Under the pieces are notes generated by a model that was not told the DNA's origin, made no database searches, and saw only the letters and a program-made list of their open reading frames with translations. A stretch of 64,000 bases of DNA, from positions 4,104,398-4,168,397 of the forward strand of contig OW051469.1 of NCBI GenBank assembly GCA_932521025.1, read 5' to 3'. The DNA is from Oscheius onirici. Lineage: Eukaryota; Nematoda; Chromadorea; Rhabditida; Rhabditidae. Below, one piece after another: positions 11,250 through 23,600 of this stretch (its first letter is position 1; every line of letters starts with the position of its first letter). The position numbers and the translations under genes are program-made.

Positions 11250-13308
11250 ATGACGACGGGTACACCGGCCATGGTGCGTCTGAACGGCCATTACAACAAC
11301 TACTCGTGGGGAAAGTTGGGACACAATAGTGAGGTGGCTAGACTGTTCCAGGCCGGACACAAAAAGTTTCGAATCGATCCGGATCAGCCGTATGCGGAGG
11401 TATTTCTTTCTCTTGAGATCAGATTCTACAATCTTTCACTAGTGCGCCTGCCCCCATTCCATGACCGACTTTCTCTCTGTTCTGTCTCATTTGAGTGAAT
11501 ATCCGTAGATATGGTGAAAATTCGGAAACGGGGACAGAATGAATTCAAGAAATTTTAAAAGTTGAGAAAACTGCTTACGAAAACTTATTTTGAAAAGTTT
11601 TTGCGCTTGTTGGAAATGATCCTTTCCTGAACTTGCTATTCAAAAAATAGGAATATGTAAACTACTGAAAGGATATTTTGATATTTCCTTTAGTATGTTT
11701 TGCGGCGTGGGAAAATATGGTCCTCGCAATAACTCTTGGCAAGTTTCCCGAGATCGAGAGAGTATATTAGATCCTCAACAAGTTTTTCTTTATTGGCACA
11801 AACCCCTGTTTTTCAGCAATGGATGGGAACTCATCCGGACGGGCCAGCCACTCTGATGGAATGTGGAACTCCTCTCTCCACATTCATTGCCCAAGAAAAG
11901 AGGGAGCCCAACAACAATAAAGCCGAATCTATCCATCTGCCCTTCATCATGAAAGTCATGTCCATCGAGAGGACTCTTAGTCTCCAGGTTCATCCGACCA
12001 AAGTTTGTGGTGTTTTTTATCTTCATTGAAAGATTCTTTAGGAACAAGCAGCGGAACTGCACCGAAAAGATCCCAAAAACTACCCGGACAAGAACCACAA
12101 GCCCGAATTGGCTTATGCTCTGACTCGATTCCAGCTGCTCTGCGGATTCCGACCACATGGAGAAATGCTGAATAATTTGGAAAGTAGGTTCAGAATAACC
12201 GATCGGTGGTGATGTCCTCTTCAGGTTTCAGATCCCTGAGAGCGTTGTTGGGTCCCAGAGCGAAAGATCTTGCTCAAGCTATCCGCAGACAAGAGAATGA
12301 GTCAATCTGCAAGAGTCTACTGAAGAGCTGTTTCACTCACATGATGACACCGAGAGAGCCAGAGTACTTGAGACAGCTCATTCAGGCTATGTTTGAGGAG
12401 TTGGACTGTGGAGGTTCGCGGACAGAACGACAGTGAGATATTATTCTTTTCAGTTCGCGGAGCCGTGGAAGAGCAAACGGTCGAAATCATGAGACGGATG
12501 AGAACAGATTTCCCGAACGACGTCGGAGTCTTCTCTCCCCTCATCCTCAATCATATGATCCTCGAACCGGGAGAGTGCTGCTACTACGCCGCTCAAGAAC
12601 TTCACGCCTACATTAGTGGAGAATGTGTCGAATGTGTCGGCTGTTCCAACAACACAATCCGTGCCGCCATGACCCCGAAGTACATTGACAGAGAAGCACT
12701 GATCTCCGTCCTGAACTATGAGATGACCGAGCCGGAAAGATATCTAGTTCAACCTAACAGAGTTCCTGGATATCCAGCTGTGGATCATTTTGCTACTGAC
12801 TGCAAGGATTTTGAACTACACAGGGTTCGGGTGAGTCACAGTCTGTTTCCCAACCCTCTATCTGACAGTCTACCTTTAGGTGAGTCACGGTACAGTATCC
12901 ACTCCCATCCCTGCCCTTGACTGCGGCTCCATCATGGTCCTTCATAGTGGTCGAGCCGTCATTACCGAAGATCCCTCCCCCGAATCTTCCTGGAAGAAGT
13001 CCGTCGAGCACGAAGTCAAGAGAGGCGATATTTTTTACATTCCTCCGAGAAGGAAACTGAGATTGACCAACTGTACCGAGGACCTGGAAGCTTTCCGAAC
13101 TTTCAGTTACGAGGAGGGACCTGACCATGACAATAGGACAGTTGTTGGTGTCCGTCACAAGAACGGCGTTGATTTTCTTCCCTTCGAGACGGTAAGATTG
13201 TCATCTGAGCCAAGCTTGAAACGGCTTCAGAATTTTGAAGAAGGTCAACTGCGGCGAGTCGAAAGTGGAATTCTTATCGATGAACCCGAACTGGACGGAT
13301 TTATCTGA
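11250..13308 (+). CDS. Mannose-6-phosphate isomerase (type I)
   Basis: Zinc enzyme interconverting fructose-6-phosphate and mannose-6-phosphate, feeding GDP-mannose for N-glycans and GPI anchors; cytosolic. Exons include 11250-11399, 11817-12002, from 12042, from about 12226, from 12455, and 12880-13308, in phase. The N-terminus reads NNYSWGKLGHNSEVARL and PYAEQWMGTHPDGP. Zinc ligands are visible: Gln and His in LSLQVHPT, Glu in NHKPELA and His in AAQELHAYISG. The family signature YISGECVECVGCSNNTIRA is intact. Total length about 420 residues, normal for the family. The intron at 12831 and the exon at 12880 both begin GTGAGTCAC. Probable poly-A signal near 13535. Confidence 0.95.
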
Positions 13309-13655
13309 TTCCATATGTCTTCTCTGAGTGTTTGCGTGTGTCTTTTTCTGCTTCATATCATTCAGGATACTGTAGATATCTTCCAAGTTTTTCAAATCCC
13401 AAAACTCCTCAAAACTCTATTGAAATTTGTGTGTCTTATGCTTCTAGACGCTTCCCTAAGTGCTGAAGTGACCGCCGGTGGTTCATCTTCCCTAGCCTCA
13501 ATTGTCACGACTTTTCCCGCTCTTTTAAAGGTTACAGTAATAAAGATCTGCCTATTGGAGAGACTGAAAGAGTTCCTTCATCAATTGAGCATCTCAAAAT
13601 ACATAGAAATCACAGAGTATAAGAGTAAGTGTACAATTGAGAGACCACATGAAAA
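13309..13655. other. Convergent 3' region
   Basis: About 350 bp between the isomerase and the DOMON gene, which run tail to tail. An AATAAA at about 13537 fits the isomerase. No gene seen. Confidence 0.5.
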
Positions 13656-16600
13656 CTAGACGGAAACGTGTGGTTTCAGTCCAATCAGGATGCTCAGAGC
13701 CACACAGAGACCAATGGCACAGACGAGGAAGAGTCCCATCACGGCTGTTTGGAGCAAGTGAACTCGACTGACAGTCTCGTAGTTGGGAGAGCTGCCTCCT
13801 CCAATTCGGGTCAGTTCGATCTCAGGACCGATCTTTCTCACTGTCCACCAGTCTGCAACTAGTGATTGCTCAGAAAACTGGGAGAACTTACTCTTTACGC
13901 TCAGTACTTCGAGAATTATTAGGGTGATTCCAGCTACAGCCACGTAGGCTATCCAGATGCCCAGAGCCGCATCTCTGTTGCTGAACATGGAATTGAAGTG
14001 GACCACTGCGATCATGGTAGCTGCTACTGAAAAAGAAGGAATTGAAAATGTCTGCTACATCTTTTCATAGGTCGTTTCCTTGTTAATTAGAACTCTACCA
14101 AGCTTGTTGCCTTCCGGTTGACCCCGAGAAGGCTGATCCAAAAAATTTGGTTACGACGCATAGTCGAGCTATGGTCGGAATCCCTTAGTACCTTGAGATA
14201 CTGGGTAAAAACCGAAGCTGTTCTCTTTTCCGAGCTAGTCTATTCCCCTGACCGATGAGAGAAAGCGGTGGAGGCCGCATGTTCTCTAGAGGCAGAGACG
14301 CATAGGAGAGAAACACACGGCATCTCACTGGCAGCGATTACAATCGCTTACGGCCACACCACGTTGAAAGTACGCCATCCCGTCTGATCTGGCAAGTCAA
14401 GCAACGTTGGGCCCGGTTAGTACTTGGATCGGAGACGGCTTGGGAATCCCGGGTGTCGTAAGCTTTTTACTTTTTTTATAATTTTGACTTGTCAAAATCT
14501 CGACAAGTACTTGTAATTGACTTGTCAACTTTTACCCTTTGGAAAGAATTCAGTCAACGATGTTCTGCCCCTCTGGATGGTCGCCTCCTCTACTTTTCCA
14601 AGATCAGCGTATTTTTATTGTTCAATTGTGAACAGTAGCGCTACCCATTATTCGCGTTTTGTTTTGGAAAAGAGACTGCAAAAGTGACAGCTAGCTCGTG
14701 AATCCGCCACTTGCTAGCAACCATTTTTCGAAATGGTGTCAGGCTCGGTCTTCCCGGTTCTGAGGGCACTCCATGAATCCACAGCGGTGTTTGGTACAGT
14801 TCTTGGAAACCCTCGGGACCACTAGGGAAGACTGATAGTACTGCTCCTGCGCCAAAATTCTATATTGACAAACAAACAAAGTAAGAGGTAGATCAACTCC
14901 TACAGCCCTTGGTTCTCTCCATTTTTCAGAAACAATGCAACTCTGGACCTGGCAAGGAACTGCGAGAGCAAGTACTACTGCGAATGTGGATGTCGATGTC
15001 CTGATCGTGAAAGCTCTGTTGAAACGGAGGCGACGAGATTGAATAGTGGATGTGGTCATTGGGAATTGAGTGAGAAGAGAGACGTCTTTCAAATTGCAGC
15101 AAAGGACGATTGTTCTAGAGGTAGACTTTCTTTTGAAGAATTTGTTACAGTGTAGCTTTCAGGAATTTGAAGAAAACTATCGCCAAGGCTATGGTGGAGA
15201 AAGTGGTGTTGTTCAAGAGCATACGGTGCTGTGAAAGTGGCTGTTTTGAACTATGATGGAGAGGCATGTGAAATGTGATGCAGCTGCATTGATGGAGACG
15301 CATTGGAAATTGCCTACAGGGATTTTTGGAGTTTTCGTGAGAGAGTGAAAGACTGACTGGAATGTGACTATGGAGACTATCAAAATGGCTTGATCGCGGA
15401 CTGTCAAGTTCTGTTGAAACTGAAGTGACGAGATTGAATAACACATGTGGTCGTTGAGAACTGACCCAGAAGATAATCGTCTTTCAAAATGCAGCAGAGA
15501 ACGATTGTTCTAGAGGTAAATCTACTCGTTTTGATTTTTTTACACCTTCGCTTTCAGGACACAAAACAAGGTCAATGTGGAGAATGTGAGGATGTTCAAA
15601 GCAATTTGTGCTGTAAATCTGGCTGCGTAGAACCATGATGGATGGTCGTGTGAAATGTGATGCTGCTGTGTATTGGAAATTGCCTACATGGATTTTTTTA
15701 AGCTTTCGTGAGAAAACTGTCAAGGTGCATGGTGAACTGGGTAGGAAGTCTGTGTCTTGTGTGCCGAGGAACGTACCAGTATTTCAAGATGTTTCCAGTT
15801 GTACAGGAACAATGTGATATGTGTATTTCGCAACTGCACACGGTATTTCGTGACAGCGCAAAGTCCCGTACCCTCTATGTTCTCATTGTCAGCGTTTTGT
15901 GTATTTCTGTATCATCTACAACGTTCTGTGTATTCCCTTGGTTCCTCGTGTTGTTCAGTACTTCTACCCACACTCCTGTCTCTTTTCTGCATTACGCCAA
16001 ACTCACAGCCAAGAATCCAGCACGAGAAACCAAAGAATCGATGAATCCAGTTGTAAATGAATCGGAGTCTTGAATGAGGATCGCATCTGAAGACTGCATT
16101 CAAAGGCTGAGCCCATGCGATGACACAGGCCAACAAGCCAAGAATCGAGTGGATTGAGCTCCATTCTCTGTTCTAAAGCTTTGTGATTGTCAAATGGTCT
16201 CAAAGGTGCACCTCTTCAGCTGGAGCATAAGCCTTCGGTCCCGTCCAGCTCCAATCATTTGCCACGAAGATCATCACAAAGCCGGAGATTGAGCCTCCGA
16301 TGGCTATCATGTTGAGGGATCGGTGAAGCTGAAAGAGGCGTTTTTAAAAAAGGAAGACCAGAGTGGGTACTCACATTGAACCACATCTTGACTCCGAGGA
16401 AGACCGAATCAGGCCAATGGTTCCTAAAATGGCGGGCAAAGAGAATTCCAGAAGCCATGAAGACGCCGAATGAGAGAACCATCAGGATACCGTGAGCTAC
16501 TTTGAGCTTGTCAGCTGTAGATCGAGGTCCGTCGTCGTTTTGGACTGAAAAGGAAGTTTTGGACAGGACTGGGGTAAAAACTCACAAAAGTTCGAAGCAG

Positions 16601-17367
16601 TACTACTGACAACAACCTGTCCATTAGTAGTTTGCCGATAGGCACGGAAGTCGGTTCTGGGAAGGACGTACTTGTCTTGATTATGGTAGCCTAGTCCTGA
16701 AAATCACTATAAGCAAACTGTCAGCTTGAAAACAAACGTCCATTCTGCAGAGGTCCTGTCGACATCAGAGGATAGTAGGAAGTGTCCAATCGTTTCACGT
16801 TTCTCACTTTGGCATTCAGAGGCATACTGAAACTACAGTAGACATTTCCGTTGGCAAAGTTGACGTTGTTGATCTGCTGGATTCCTGTGGTGGTCTGAAA
16901 AAAAGGAATCAGAGAGACAGAGATACACTTACAATGGGCTCATTGGTTTTCCTGTTATTGTAACTGAGTCCGGCCTGCACTTGGCCGCCTTGAGAACCAC
17001 ACCAGACCACCGTGTCGTCTCCCTGAAACCCTCTTTTCAAACTGTCAAATAACATGGTTTGAATCATAGAGTAAGTACACATACCATAGTCTGATCAGTT
17101 GAAAAACCTAGAGCAACAAAGCCGTCTCCACTGACCGATCCGTACAGCTCCATTTGTAATCTGTCGCCTATTTGCTGGAATCTCCATTTTTAGTTAAAAA
17201 GCATCATAACTTACTAAGTAACTGAAAGATATCCTACAGTTCCCAGACTGAGGGTTGCAGCCAGCTGGGGAGAAGAGACATCCTTTCGAAACACTACAGA
17301 GACTCGCATCGAAAAATTGAGCTGTAACAGAGTACAGACTCAAGAAGAGGAGAAGTAGATACTTCAT
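13656..17367 (-). CDS. DOMON domain-cytochrome b561 transmembrane protein (FRRS1-like)
   Basis: Predicted transmembrane electron-transfer protein of the ferric-chelate-reductase-1 class. A signal peptide (MKYLLLLFLSLYSVTAQ) leads to a Cys-rich DOMON domain (CSVSKGCLFSPAGC, DGFVALGFSTDQTM, VNFANGNVYCSFS). The b561 core then has five or six membrane helices and the four haem-ligand histidines in order: VAHGILM, LHRSLNM, SSIHSILGLL and NWIHRFFGF. The last membrane exon (14026 and below) joins WILG to LAATMIAVVHF across a 1,980-bp intron (14027-16006) that contains a 5S rRNA gene and tandem repeats. A 33-bp intron near 13862-13894 is likely. The stop is TAG at 13656-13658. Confidence 0.88.
14346..14464 (+). 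rRNA. 5S ribosomal RNA inside a protein-gene intron
   Basis: Intact 119-nt 5S on the plus strand, opposite to the host DOMON gene and within its long intron. All three internal-promoter blocks are present and it ends GTAAGCTTTTTAC, giving a Pol III terminator. Ends pair as expected. It differs from the copy at 596-714 at only a few positions, so it is probably functional or very recent. Confidence 0.92.
14346..14940 (+). repeat. 5S-headed repeat, copy 2
   Basis: Inverted counterpart of 88-714. Similarity starts at the first 5S base and runs about 480 bp past the 5S 3' end, through the GACAAGT-rich stretch and the CTCTGGATGGTCGCC block, to CTCCATTTTTCAG. Sequence upstream of the 5S is unrelated in the two copies. 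The reverse frame again reads TKHRCGF and ECPQNRED. Confidence 0.78.
14990..15760. repeat. Tandem duplication of about 425 bp with Cys-rich frames
   Basis: Two diverged tandem units (about 14990-15400 and 15400-15760) share AGACGAGATTGAATA-like words, GACGATTGTTCTAGAGGTA and TGAAATGTGATGC-type blocks in the same order. On the plus strand the first unit is open through CESKYYCECGCRCPDRESS and ends at a GT donor-like site; the second unit, after a TTTCAG, reads DTKQGQCGECEDVQSN then CCKSGCVEP and a stop, with CCESGCFEL recoverable in unit 1 in a different frame. They may be relics of a small Cys-rich gene. They lie in the DOMON intron. Confidence 0.6.
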
Positions 17368-20300
17368 CCTGGAATAGGGTCAAAAAGTTCTGTAGAGAGA
17401 AAAGAGTAATCCAGTTCGGCGGAAGAGGAACAAGAGACAATGTTTGCTAGAGTTTAGAGGGAATTTGGAAGAATGAGTACAGTTCAAGATGGTCTCTACC
17501 TCTTTATCTCGGAGCTTTCAAGCGTTAAAATGAATTTTTGGCACGTAGTCATATAAAAAACGTAATAGAGGGGCAATGCTGAACAACCAATGACTCAGTT
17601 TCGGGCCAACAGCACCGTTTTCCAAAGAACATCAGTAGTATATGTCCGTTCAGTTTGCCAACCAAGACGAAAAACGGTTAGTTAGGGCAGTAGAGAATAA
17701 AAAAGGAACTGAGGGTGAACTTGGAATGCCGACTTGTCACTATGGTTATTTGTCGAGTTGCGCGAAGAAACGCTTTCACAGTTCGAGGCTAGATCAATTC
17801 GAATAAAAAAATACTCAGCATAATCGTCAAACCTCTCAGAATCTCACGATTCCTCTACAAAAAGAAGAGCGAAGGTTTGAACTGTTCTTATGACCCTCAA
17901 TAGTGAGCTCATTGAAAGTTCAGCTCGTAGAAGACTCTTTGTTTGTCTTGTTAGCTGGAAATGATCTAGAGACTAGACTAGAAAGAACTAAAGACTCTAA
18001 ACTGTTTCAAGAGGGTGATGGATGCAGTAAAAACCGTCTTGATTGAACAGTTGCCTCCCACATGTCACCCACATTCCTTTTGTCAATATTTAGTGTCTGA
18101 TATCATGAGAGTTCAATACGAGTAAATAGTGTGTTTGAAGGAATGTGATGGACAGAGATCGGAAGAATGAGGATAAGAGAAGTCAAAAGATAGGGAAGGG
18201 ACTTCTCTTCAGAACTGTCAAAGTATCAGTAGGATAGAAGCAAAGAGACAATGGGACGCGCAGTAAAAGGAACTGAACACGAAAAGACAGTAGAAATAGT
18301 AAAAAAAAACTGGATCAGAATCACTGAACAAGAATAACAGAGAGACAGAAGCAGCTGAGTTAGGGAAGGGACATGGACAATAGGCTATGGGACGAGAGAC
18401 AGTAAGAGGACGGCAAAGATAAAGGGACAAGCAGAGAAAAGGTCTTAATTTTCGGGTAACGGAAGGGAAAAAGAAAGACAGAGGGACAGGAAGATCAGGA
18501 ACTGAGAAGGAGTTTGAAATAATTTCTGGAGTAATGTTTGGAGAGAGACAGGGATGAAAAGATAGACAGTGACTGGAGCAGAGTCAGAGAGACTCGATCA
18601 AAACTACTGACTCATAGAAACAACCTTTGAATAGAAAATTTCAACATTGGAATGTACAATGAATAATCGGGGCTACTGCTGCTATTACGAAAACATGCAC
18701 CAAATTGGGTTCGCCGGGAAAACAAATATTGACCATTCCTGCCAAAAGAGAGACGGAGCTATCTGGATACGTGCCAAAGGTTTTCGGAACGGATAAAAGA
18801 AGCTAACACGTGAGAGAAACAGAGAGCAAGAGAGAGACGACATTCCGGTCCGGTTCCTCGACGAGCGTAAGCGGACTTCTTTTTACGCAAACAACATGTG
18901 TGCCAAGGGACAAACGAATAGCACTCTTCGGGTAGCAAAATTACCAGGTTGAGGCGGGATGAGGAAGGTCGTTTTGTTCCTTGACCATGAACTTGTAGAG
19001 TTTTGTTTGCTCACTTTTTTATGAACGCATTGAGTAAGATTTTTATGAAAAAAATCAAGAAAATTGAGAGCTAAAATATATAGGTCTCGCCAAAATGACC
19101 TTCAAAATTTGGTTCCGGCTTGGTCTCTAGGGGACTTGGCATGCAAATTATTTTTGGCGGTATTTCAAATTTTTGCCCTTTTTCTTGTCGAATTTTCGTT
19201 CCTTTTTCTTATTTTTAGGTCATTTTTCTTGTTTCTTTCTTGCCTATCAATCAAATGCCCTCTATGATTTTAAGAAAAAAATTGGAAAATAGTTCTGTTT
19301 TCAATTTTTTCCGTTTATCTTCGTCAAAGCAAGGGATTTCATCGGCAGGATTGATTAATCACAAGTAGGAGTACTATTCCCAGGCCTATATACGGATACA
19401 ACCAGGCTTGTTGAAAACCCAAATCCAACCTGGCCGCAGCCCAGACCGCAGCGCAGCGCAACAACCCAGAATCAACAAGCCTGCATACAACCGCATCAAC
19501 ACTCTCTTAGAGCGTAATTTTTCTATTTTTGATTATTTCGGATTTCTTTTTTCGCAAAATCATAGAGGGCATTTGCACTATTGATAGGCAAGCAAGAAAC
19601 AAGAAATAACCTAAAAATAAGAAAAAGGAACGAAAATTCGACTAGAAAAACGGCAAAAATTTGAAATACCGCCAAAAACACTTTGCACGCCAAGTCCCCT
19701 CGAGACCAAGCCGGAACCAAATTTTGAAGGTCATTTTGGCGAGACCTATAGGACCACCCTCAACAGCTGCAAGGAGATAAACTGCATCAAGTGGTGACCA
19801 GGTATCGTTTTTCACAATTATCCGCAGCAGATCCTGGAATTATTCAGACGTCGTATAGTACTGGAAATTGTGGGAAGGAACTATACTCTGCCATTTGTGA
19901 ATTGGAGGAAAATAGTGCAATCATCAGCCACACCTGAATAGACTGGAGGTTATCTGATCTGCTTCGAAACAATTATTATCGGGGTCAACTTCAGCCTTAC
20001 TTACTATGATTTTACGTAGTCTAGCGGTTACAAATGGCACAAAAAATGATGTAAGAAACAACGACGAAGATAGTTGTCGAGATTTTTGCCGAATGAAATG
20101 CTGTTCAAACGCGCGGGTTACAGTAATCTGGGTTTGAAATTATGTTTGGCGGGAATGACGTGAAAGAATTGACCAAGCTTTGCAATTTTCTCTTTCCCTT
20201 TTTAGTCTATTTTTCTGTTAAATATTGTGTTAAACCTTTGCCAAATTATCCTACAATATTCTCGAGCAGTTAAACCTCTATCTGGTAGTCGTGAAACGTC

Positions 20301-20654
20301 TCAAAAGCCAAGGGTTTGACCCCCAGGCAATATGGAGCGCTTCGTCACAAGATTTTCGCCTGGAGAAGGAAATTTTAGAAAGAGAAATTGCCCTCGTCGC
20401 TTTGAATTTATTCCCCGAACAATCCTGTTTGTATCTTGTTCATTTTGGTATGCAGTTGCGTATTAAAATTTCACCTCTATAACTTTCTGAAATAAAACTT
20501 CTTCTAAGTTCTCAGCTTTCATCGGTTTCCGGCGTCTGAATCGTCTGTTTACCTCTGTACGCAAATATACGGCAGCCCGGCGCCAAATTGCGTACATTGG
20601 ACGTTTGAAAGCGCCTTTCGATTTTTTCGTTTCTTCTAACCTTTCAATTTTCCG
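17368..20654. other. Intergenic, one transposon, no gene
   Basis: Promoter side of the DOMON gene and then promoter side of the nucleoporin gene (divergent pair). Apart from the hairpin element at 19079-19750, I see purine-rich AGAGACAG runs (about 18100-18600) and only short non-coding-like frames. GGGTTTGACCCCC near 20308 resembles a tRNA T-arm but lacks a matching D-arm. Confidence 0.5.
19079..19750. mobile_element. Long-TIR foldback DNA element
   Basis: 672 bp with inverted arms of about 200 bp starting TATAGGTCTCGCC and ending GGCGAGACCTATA. The arms share GGTTCCGGCTTGGTCTC and GATAGGCAAG-type blocks with some substitutions. The 270-bp centre has no transposase and includes a GC-rich CAGCGCAGCGCAAC stretch. 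The ends suggest insertion at TA, so a non-autonomous Tc1/mariner-like or foldback element is likely. Confidence 0.8.
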
Positions 20655-23600
20655 ATGTGGCAAGAAGCCCAGAGGCTTTTCGACTTTGTCGACCGATGGG
20701 TAACCGAAGGAGCCGAAGAAAATTCGGCCGAGCTCATTCGACAAGTAGGAAAATTCAAGGATAGGATCGTAAATGTCACAAAGAATAAGGTAAGCAACGC
20801 CTTTTGTTATGCTAGAACATTTTTTCGATTGTTTTTGTTCTACTGACTCATTGATTGTCACTAGCAGATAATTGAACAGTGGAAAAGAGAATAGAACTGC
20901 TAAAACTTTTTTGTTTTCGGTTCTCTTCTCTTCGGTTTTACACTTTTTTGCCTTGTAAAAATATTTGTCTAGGGAAGATTCGACTGCGTTTTCGAATAGT
21001 TTTTGAAAAGTCCTACTTTTCAGCCAAAATCCAAGTCACCTACCGACACTCTGAAAGCCGGCTCCAGTGTCCAACTAGAAGGCCTGAAAATCGATCTGGA
21101 TCAAGCGCTGGCGAACGAAGCCGAGACAATCAGTACAGCCTTTGACATTCATCAGAATGACGCTCTTCAAATTGTCCTGGATGGCGAGATGCAGCTCGTC
21201 AACTTCTCGAGTCTGCCGCGTGGACTGCTGGCCGTCGTCTGTTATTACGACTATCACAGATTCCTCGTTCTTACTCTACAGGTTTTTATTAGTTTTAATT
21301 CACTTGAAATAATGATAATTTAGGCTCTTCTCCGCCTAGATCCCGAAACCGTAGGAGACAATGTGAAGCTCTTCATCGAAAACTCGTTCATCAGTGTCGG
21401 CTTCTTCAAACATTTGCTCCGTAAGTGTTTCTATTTTTTGTGGCGATCAGCGTGTCTTTTTAGCTAAATTTCTTTTCGTCGTACGGTAATCGTTGTAAAT
21501 CTCGCTGCCGAAGTCTGTTGTCCCATTTTTGGTTTCAAATTCTTTAAAACACACAACAATTTAATTCTGAAATTGTCGGAAACCCCTAAAATTCGTTGTT
21601 TTAGAAGTCCAGTCGACGTTCTCTGTCCAATCCGAGTTTCTCCGTCTATCCCAGCCCGAAATCAACGGTCTCGGCGGAACCCGTCATCAGCTCTTGGTAA
21701 TTCTTTTTCACACTTTTCCAATCAAAATGTAGCTCCGAACCATCATAGACGAGCTCCTTGAGGCCATAGGCGATTGTCTCTACTCTCTCTGCGGCTGGAC
21801 TGGCGATCGAACGAAGGACTTTGCCGCCGAGTTGTATCCCGTTCTCCGAGCCTTCCCCGTGGCCGAAAAGCTCGGAAATGGACACATGGCCGCCTGGACT
21901 TCGCTCGTCCGACTGACCTCTTCCGAAGTTCTGACCAGAGGCAATTCGGCGTCACCCGTCCTGACCGACATGATCCGGGAGATTCGAAATGAGACCCTGT
22001 GGTCCGATCAGTCGCTCTGTGGAACCATTCAGCTGGCATGTGCCATCTCTCTCCGTTCTTTGGCCGTCTGTCCGACTGATCACTTGAGTCCGAGCCTTTC
22101 TTTTTAGAAATAATGTGTAAATTCAGATCTGCTGAATGTAGAAGTGGACGTGGATAGAATTGTCGACAGAGCCGTTCAGAATCACGCCTTCAAATTCTTG
22201 AGACATGCCGTTCTTGGGTAGGTTATTTTTCTTGGGGAAAGTCGATACTTGGCCACAACCTGAGTTCCCTTCCCACTGCCGGGACCTAGAACGACGAAAA
22301 AGATCGGAACTTTGGCCCTCGTTAGTTTAGTGAAAAGGTTGTTTTCATTTGCAGAAGCTACCGAGTTACCCAAGTTCCTGTAAATAAGCAAAAGATTCTT
22401 TGGGGATCTTTCAAAAACTTACCATTTTGATTAGAGATGACAGTATATTACATGAAAACATAAAAAGAACCTTCTAAACCTCTTGAAGTTTATTGTCTGT
22501 TGCCCAAAAAGAAGGGATCTGACCTGAAGTGTTGATAACTAGTCTGGTCTTCGAATAACACGGCGTAATCGTGAACACGATGCTGCTGTATCACCTTGAA
22601 ACTGGCTCTAAAATGGAGCACGGTGACATGAGTCAAAGTAGTTCCTTCTAACAATTTTCACTTTCAGAAGCGACTCGTTCACACTCAACATTTCCTACAT
22701 AAAAGTCGTCGACTCGCTGCTGAAGAAGCTCATCTCCCATTTCCCGGCCAAACTGATGGAAATCGAACGAGACAGCGAGGATGAGCTGAACATGGTCGAG
22801 GAAATCAACGCCAAAGGACAAATGCTGGCTCCGAATCTCTACTATGCCACATTTCTCGGCTGTCTTTCTGATCTCTACTTTCTCGTCGACAATTCCAAAA
22901 TGTCCGATTTAAAGAAGGAGGAACTCGTGGCGATGAGCAGCAATTACAGTCCCAGATCCTCGGTATGTTTTTCTCCATTATCCCTTCTTTAAATCCAATT
23001 TATAGATTGAATTGGCCCGTTTTCTCGAGAGGAGTCGCATCGTCTGTCATCCAATCCACGCCGTTGGATATCTCGAGTTCGAGAGAGCCGTCTGTCGTAC
23101 TCAGGAGACAGCCAGCTTTCTTTTTGACGTTTTCGCCCGTGTTCCGCTGGATCAAGATACTTACATCGGATGGGAGCAGTTCATGTCGACGCTGCGGATT
23201 TACGAGCAGAGATTCAGACAACAGCCACAGTATCCGCATATGGGGTTGGTTTTTACTGTTCTTTGACAATTTCAGTTAAGTCATTTCCCACAAAAATAGC
23301 CGTTCAATTTCCAGAGGTTCGCAGCAGGCCCAGCAAATTCCCGAGATCCCGCAGCACGAGTTGGCCGGTCTCATTTCGTGGATCACCTTGGCCCGGAAGA
23401 TTGCCGAACTGGATCCGGACTCGGCCGAGCAGTTTATCGAAAATCGAGCCTGGTCGCTGATCGACTGCGCCAATGGACTCATCTCTGCGCCGACGCCGAT
23501 CCAATTTAAAGGAGCCCTTCTCTCGCTGCTGGCTGCTCTTGCTCGTCGTGAAAATGGAGTGATGAAGTGAGTTTTCTTATAAATTTTGACAAAAAAATGA

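Noticed and set aside
20270-20330. tRNA-like GGGTTTGACCCCC motif
   Set aside because: Only box B is present; no box A or cloverleaf at the right spacing.
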